From positions 1 to 46,314 of the forward strand of contig JAJEGA010000060.1 of NCBI GenBank assembly GCA_022820125.1: a stretch of 46,314 bases of DNA, in the 5' to 3' direction. Position numbers and translations under genes: made by a program. Each line of letters opens with the position of its first letter. Position 1 is the stretch's first letter. Below the pieces are notes generated by a model, which was not told the origin of the DNA, did not search any database, and saw nothing but the letters and a program-made list of their open reading frames with translations. Origin of the DNA: Anaerolineae bacterium (lineage in GTDB: Bacteria; Chloroflexota; Anaerolineae; Aggregatilineales; Phototrophicaceae). Positions 42,669 to 46,314 of the stretch are shown here, piece after piece.

Positions 42669-44072
42669 TCAGATTACCTGCGTGACGCGCGCTGGATCGG
42701 GGCGCACGAACTGCCCATCGCCGGGCGAGCCGATGATATTCCCATCTTTGAAGACCGTCTTCCCATTGACGATGGTGCGCTCGACTGCCCCTTTGAAGGT
42801 CATGCCATCGTAGAGCTTGTCGCAGTCGCGCGCCTGGGTGAAGAGCATATCGCGATGGATTGTCGTATCGGCTTCCGGGTCATAGATGACGAGGTCGGCG
42901 GCGGCGCCAACCGCGATGACACCGCGCTCGGGATAGACACCGAAGCGTTTCGCGCCGTTGGTGGCCACCAGATCAATCGCCTTGTTGATGCTGATGCGAC
43001 CGTTGAGCGCTTCGTGCATCACCCCCAGCAGCAGCTCTTCGACGCCCGGGGCGCCCGGCGGCGCCGCCCATAAGTCCTCGCGCGCGCGCTCCTTTTCCTC
43101 GACCAGGAAGGGCGAGTGATCGGTCGTGATCGCCAGCAGCGCGCCATCAATCAAGCCCTGCCAAAGCGCGGCTTGGTCGGCTTCCGCGCGCAGCGGCGGA
43201 TTGATCTTGGCGTAGGGACCGCAGCGCGCCAGGTCGGCTTCGGTGAATAAGAGGTAATGCGGGCAGGTCTCGGCGCTCACGGTTGAGCCGGTCGCCTGGA
43301 AGCGGCGGATGACCGCCAGCGCTTCGGCGCCGCTGACGTGGGCGATGTGCAGATTGGCGTCGATGCTCTCGTTGAGCGTCAGCAAGGTGGCGATGGCCAG
43401 CGCTTCGACGTGGGGCGGGCGCGATTCGCCATGGGCGGGCACATCGTTGCGATTCGCTGCAATAAGCTGCGCCGTATGCCATTCCAGCAGTTGGTTGTTC
43501 TCCGCGTGCACCGCGCAGACCAAGCCGGTTTCGGCGACCAGTTGCAGCGCCTGATAAAGCTCTGGCGCCTCGGGCAGACACAAACCTTCAAACTCGTCGT
43601 CTCTGCCTTTTGGCGCCGCCGTCATAAAGATTTTGAAGCCAATCGCGCCTTCGTCCACCATGCTTTCTATTTCGCCCCGATCCAGCAAGCCCGGCGCGCC
43701 ATACAAGCCGAAGTTGACATAGGCGTCGCGCTCGCCCAGCGTCTTGCGCATGCGGAAGACCTCGCCGGTCGCGCAGCAGGGCTTCGAAATGGGCATCTCG
43801 AAGACCGTGGTGACACCGCCGGCGGCGGCGGCGCGCGTTTCGGTGGCGAAGTCGCCGCGCTGCGGATAAGCGGGGGCGCGGCAATGGAAGTGAATATCGA
43901 TGGCGCCGGGCAGCAGAAGTTTGCCGGCGGCGTCAATCGTCTCGTCGGCGCTGATGCCAGCCGAATCGGCGACCAGGGCGACGATGCGCCCGGCGCGAAT
44001 GCCGATATCCAGCGCGGCGATATCAGTCTCCAGCACCACTTGCGCGTTCTTGATTAGGGTGTCAACCTGCAC
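42669..44072 (-). CDS. Dihydroorotase/allantoinase/hydantoinase-like amidohydrolase
   Basis: A 467-residue cyclic-amide hydrolase. It has the binuclear site: His61 and His63 (DIHFHCRAP), carbamylated Lys147 (GFKIFM), His189 (AVHAEN), His245 (HIAHVSG) and Asp318 (TTDHSPF). Sequence type lies between dihydroorotase and allantoinase/hydantoinase, and the substrate is not clear. With the M20 enzyme and other amidohydrolase nearby it suggests a ring-opening step followed by N-acyl or N-carbamoyl hydrolysis rather than pyrimidine synthesis. Confidence 0.88.
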   Translation of the reverse strand: MQVDTLIKNAQVVLETDIAALDIGIRAGRIVALVADSAGISADETIDAAGKLLLPGAIDIHFHCRAPAYPQRGDFATETRAAAAGGVTTVFEMPISKPCCATGEVFRMRKTLGERDAYVNFGLYGAPGLLDRGEIESMVDEGAIGFKIFMTAAPKGRDDEFEGLCLPEAPELYQALQLVAETGLVCAVHAENNQLLEWHTAQLIAANRNDVPAHGESRPPHVEALAIATLLTLNESIDANLHIAHVSGAEALAVIRRFQATGSTVSAETCPHYLLFTEADLARCGPYAKINPPLRAEADQAALWQGLIDGALLAITTDHSPFLVEEKERAREDLWAAPPGAPGVEELLLGVMHEALNGRISINKAIDLVATNGAKRFGVYPERGVIAVGAAADLVIYDPEADTTIHRDMLFTQARDCDKLYDGMTFKGAVERTIVNGKTVFKDGNIIGSPGDGQFVRPDPARVTQVI

Positions 44073-44106
44073 TCGTTTTCCCTTCGATTGATAATCTCGT
44101 TCTGTT

Positions 44107-44362
44107 GGGCGACCCCATGGGTAGCCCCTACAGCCTCTTTGTTGTCTAAAATTTAGGTTGCTCTGTTTCCGTGTGTAGCCTCATTTCCTCTTTATTGATG
44201 AATCCGCTCACAGCGATAACTGTAGGGGCGTTTCGCGGAAACGCCCGCTTGCGTATGGTCTGTTATTCGACGGGCGTCTCAGCGAGACGCCCCTACAACT
44301 TGCGAATTGGACCGCGTTCGTCATTCTGTGTGAGCCATGTCTTGACTTGCGTCCCTCTGTAC
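44107..44362. repeat. Repeat cluster with conserved long tail
   Basis: This gap holds a single imperfect unit (44108-44130), then a composite of GGGCGTTTC/GAAACGCCC (44225-44245, loop GCG) and GGGCGTCTC/GAGACGCCC (44272-44292, loop AGC). The last is followed by a tail with CGTTCGTCATTCTGTGTGAG. The tail matches 267-330 and 31767-31831. Upstream text (CCTCTTTATTGATGAATCC) also resembles 148-168, so the repeated block is bigger than the hairpins. Confidence 0.8.
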
Positions 44363-44369
44363 TAAAGCC

Positions 44370-45527
44370 TTAACCTGCAGGGGGATACAGCGTCCGCCGC
44401 AGGAACTTGAGCAAAATATCCGTGGTCGCCTGATAATCAGCCAGCGTCACATGCTCGTCTGCCGCATGCGCGACCTCGTAACTGCCCGGCCCGAAGACGA
44501 CCATATCGCCGCGCGCCACATCCATCAGATGTTTGGCGTCGCTGCCGGGCAAATATCCGACTGGACCAGGATCGTCGCTGATCACTTCGCTTATGCAGGA
44601 TAAGAATATCCGAGAATAATCACTTTCGAGCGCGGAATCAAACCAGCGCGAATAGACGAATTCGCCGATGTCCACTGTCGCCGGCGCCAGATCGACCGAT
44701 TCGATGATGGCGCGCAGTTCCGCTTTGACCGCCTCCGGCTCTTCACGCGGGATCATGCGGCGGTCCAAAGTTATCGCGCAAGAATCGGGCACGGCGTTGG
44801 CGGTGCTGCCGCCATCTATGACGCCGATATTGCAGGTGGGCGAGCCCACCACCGGATGGATACGCCCCGCCAGTTCACGATGATAGGCGTCGAGCGCGCT
44901 GATGACTTTGGACATCGCCACGATGGCGTTGACGCCGCGGTCGGGGTTGGTGGCGTGGACGGATCTTCCGGCCGCGCGGACGGTGGCGCGCATCACGCCC
45001 TTATGCGCGGTGGCCGCTTTGTTGCCGGTCTGCTCGCCAACGATGATGAAATCGCAGGCGGGCAGATGCCCCAAATCAGCCAGCCATTTTGTGCCGAGCT
45101 GCCCACCGACTTCTTCTTCAGCCGCGGCGACCAGGATGAGTGTGCCAGCTAGCGAATTCTGCTGCGCCGCATCCATCATCGCCAGCATCATTGATGCGAG
45201 CGGGGCCTTGTCGTCGATGCTGCCTTTGCCATAGAGCGCGCCATCGCGCAGCTCGCCGGCGTAGGGGTCGACGCGCCATTTTTCCGCTTCGGTCGCGGCA
45301 ATGGGCACGGTGTCGATATGGGCGTGCAACATGATCCGCGGCTCGCCCGCGCCAATCTCGGCGATGGTATTCAGCGCCTCGGGCTTCGCAGCCGGGGCCA
45401 ACTGCCGCGCCTCGCAGCCGATGGCGCGCATCCGCTCGGCGACAAAATCGGCGATGGCGCGAGTATCGCCCGGCGGGTTGGGCGAGGGGATCTGCACCAG
45501 CCGCTGCAAAAGCGCGATGCTATTCAT
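44370..45527 (-). CDS. M20 family deacylase/peptidase (ArgE/DapE-like)
   Basis: A 385-residue zinc amidohydrolase related to acetylornithine deacetylase and succinyl-diaminopimelate desuccinylase. The binuclear site is visible: His70 and Asp72 (LHAHIDTVP), Asp105 (GKGSIDDK) and the catalytic/binding glutamates 137-139 (AAEEEVGG). The dimerisation domain lies between about 175 and 290. The ATG follows the VOC stop codon with no gap (TAG-ATG), so translation is coupled. Likely substrate is an N-acyl or N-carbamoyl amino compound. Confidence 0.9.
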   Translation of the reverse strand: MNSIALLQRLVQIPSPNPPGDTRAIADFVAERMRAIGCEARQLAPAAKPEALNTIAEIGAGEPRIMLHAHIDTVPIAATEAEKWRVDPYAGELRDGALYGKGSIDDKAPLASMMLAMMDAAQQNSLAGTLILVAAAEEEVGGQLGTKWLADLGHLPACDFIIVGEQTGNKAATAHKGVMRATVRAAGRSVHATNPDRGVNAIVAMSKVISALDAYHRELAGRIHPVVGSPTCNIGVIDGGSTANAVPDSCAITLDRRMIPREEPEAVKAELRAIIESVDLAPATVDIGEFVYSRWFDSALESDYSRIFLSCISEVISDDPGPVGYLPGSDAKHLMDVARGDMVVFGPGSYEVAHAADEHVTLADYQATTDILLKFLRRTLYPPAG

Positions 45528-45992
45528 CTAAATGCCTTTGACGTTTTTGTACTCTTCCAGCTCTTCCGGCGTGTAGACCTGCATCAACTCCAGCTCGACG
45601 CCGCCGGCTTCCTCTTCAAGAAAAGCGACCCAGCCTTCGGGGTGCACGTGGGTGCCTGTGACCTTGCAGGCGGCGCATTCCTTCAGCGTCGCGCCCTTGG
45701 CTTGCGCCTCTTCGAGCGCCTCATCGATATTGGGCACGGCGTAGCAGATATGGTGCAAGCCTTCGTAGCCGCGCTCCTTGATCCAGGCATCGTAGCGTCC
45801 GCCGGCGTCCATCGATTGGCAGAGCTGATATTCGACATTGCCGACATTGAAGATCGCGGTGACATTGCGCGATTTCTCATAATCATGAATCTCGGCATCG
45901 TGCCCGACGCCGAGGAACTCCTGATATTGCCGCAGCGACTCGCGCGCGTCGTTGACGGCGAAAGCCATGTGCTTGATGTATCGTTCGTGCAT
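45528..45992 (-). CDS. VOC family protein, methylmalonyl-CoA epimerase-like
   Basis: A 154-residue vicinal oxygen chelate protein of two beta-alpha-beta-beta-beta modules. Metal-ligand candidates are His8 (YIKHMAFAV), the second-module His80/His81 (GLHHICYAV) and a Glu near 133-135 (VELELMQVY), resembling methylmalonyl-CoA epimerase. It is coupled to the M20 gene, which makes a catabolic lyase/epimerase/glyoxalase role on the same compound possible. No clear choice. Confidence 0.82.
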   Translation of the reverse strand: MHERYIKHMAFAVNDARESLRQYQEFLGVGHDAEIHDYEKSRNVTAIFNVGNVEYQLCQSMDAGGRYDAWIKERGYEGLHHICYAVPNIDEALEEAQAKGATLKECAACKVTGTHVHPEGWVAFLEEEAGGVELELMQVYTPEELEEYKNVKGI

Positions 45993-46026
45993 AATGTTCT
46001 CCCTGGTATCTATTGTTTTGTGTTTG

Positions 46027-46076
46027 TGGGCGTCTGACCCGCTGTGTCTACGCGCGGCGGCGAAACGCCCCTACAA
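46027..46076. repeat. Long-variant hairpin repeat
   Basis: GTGGGCGTCTGACCCGCTGT, then GTCTACGCGCGGCGGCGAAA and CGCCCCTAC. It is the third copy of the long variant (others near 14994-15040 and 36529-36576). 45993-46180 otherwise contains no gene I can support. Confidence 0.8.
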
Positions 46077-46180
46077 GTCTTTTTCCATATTGTATTTTTC
46101 GCCTCCGCCGCACAGCTCTCTGCGCTCTCTGTGTTGCCTCGTTTCCTCAGTAAGTCCAACAAAGCAATGCAACAAAATGA

Positions 46181-46314
46181 AGGAACGTCGTAGGGGCGAC
46201 TCTTGAGTCGCCCACATGTACAATGGCGACATAGTGGGCGAGACAAGTCTCGCCCCTACAGATCTCGAATCAGATTAGCATCGCCCTTTTTCGCATTACT
46301 TACTTTGTTCTACT
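46181..46314. repeat. Terminal direct repeat, right copy
   Basis: Identical to bases 1-134, including the paired hairpins. The last 20 bases before it (46161-46180) do not resemble what precedes any other repeat, so the junction to the left end would be a clean continuation if the molecule is circular. Confidence 0.95.

Noticed and set aside
1..46314. tRNA, rRNA, prophage or insertion sequence
   Set aside because: I found no cloverleaf with conserved tRNA arms, no rRNA segments, no transposase or integrase motif and no phage structural genes.

Overview
The window carries about 40 protein genes and reads as accessory or catabolic sequence from a free-living, heterotrophic bacterium of moderately high GC. 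I saw no rRNA, tRNA, CRISPR array, transposase, phage structural gene, replication initiator or conjugation gene. The gene types fit a Chloroflexota-like environmental bacterium, probably known from a metagenome: GH4 and GH3 glycosidases, CUT1-type sugar ABC importer parts, acid-sugar dehydratases, an M32 carboxypeptidase, a kinase-M23-aminotransferase fusion, many TTG/GTG starts, and abundant intergenic TAGGGGCG...CGCCCCTA hairpin repeats. This placement is an inference with low to moderate confidence.

Bases 1-134 are repeated exactly at 46181-46314. The sequence therefore closes on itself as a 46,180-base circle, or it ends in two copies of a dispersed repeat. With no replication or partition gene, a repeat-driven assembly end is at least as likely as a true circular replicon.

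Layout. (1) 0.4-11 kb: sugar uptake and processing, with a GH4 alpha-galactosidase-like enzyme, an aldehyde dehydrogenase, a fucose/arabinose isomerase-like enzyme, two paralogous sugar-binding proteins and, between them, a single polypeptide fusing both ABC permeases. (2) 11-13.3 kb: an N6-adenine-type methyltransferase overlapping a candidate PD-(D/E)XK restriction endonuclease. (3) 13.3-19 kb: a split UxaA-type dehydratase, a LarA-type racemase and an MFS carrier, interrupted by a DUF6978 plus DUF1828/DUF1829 gene pair. (4) 19-22.2 kb: malate synthase followed by a small gene with a HEPN-like motif, then an HTH/PIN toxin-antitoxin pair. (5) 22.3-29.5 kb: a 1014-residue kinase/M23/aminotransferase fusion and three tandem GT39-like membrane proteins, one with a 13-G tract in its coding sequence. 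(6) 29.4-36 kb, minus strand: SMP-30 lactonase, enolase-superfamily dehydratase, GH3 glucosidase, M32 carboxypeptidase and a divergent SDR. (7) 36-40.3 kb: a decayed PH-domain gene, SnoaL-fold proteins, an FCD-type GntR regulator and a frameshifted class IV aminotransferase. (8) 40.5-46 kb, minus strand: a DapA-family lyase, two amidohydrolases, an M20 peptidase-type amidohydrolase and a VOC protein.

Taken together, the genes suggest uptake and hydrolysis of oligosaccharides, then oxidative, non-phosphorylative breakdown of sugar acids: dehydrogenase, lactonase, dehydratase, DapA-type aldolase and aldehyde dehydrogenase. Malate synthase could absorb glyoxylate. A separate cyclic-amide or N-acyl compound module lies at the right end. 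Short, visibly AT-richer defence-type modules sit between the catabolic blocks.
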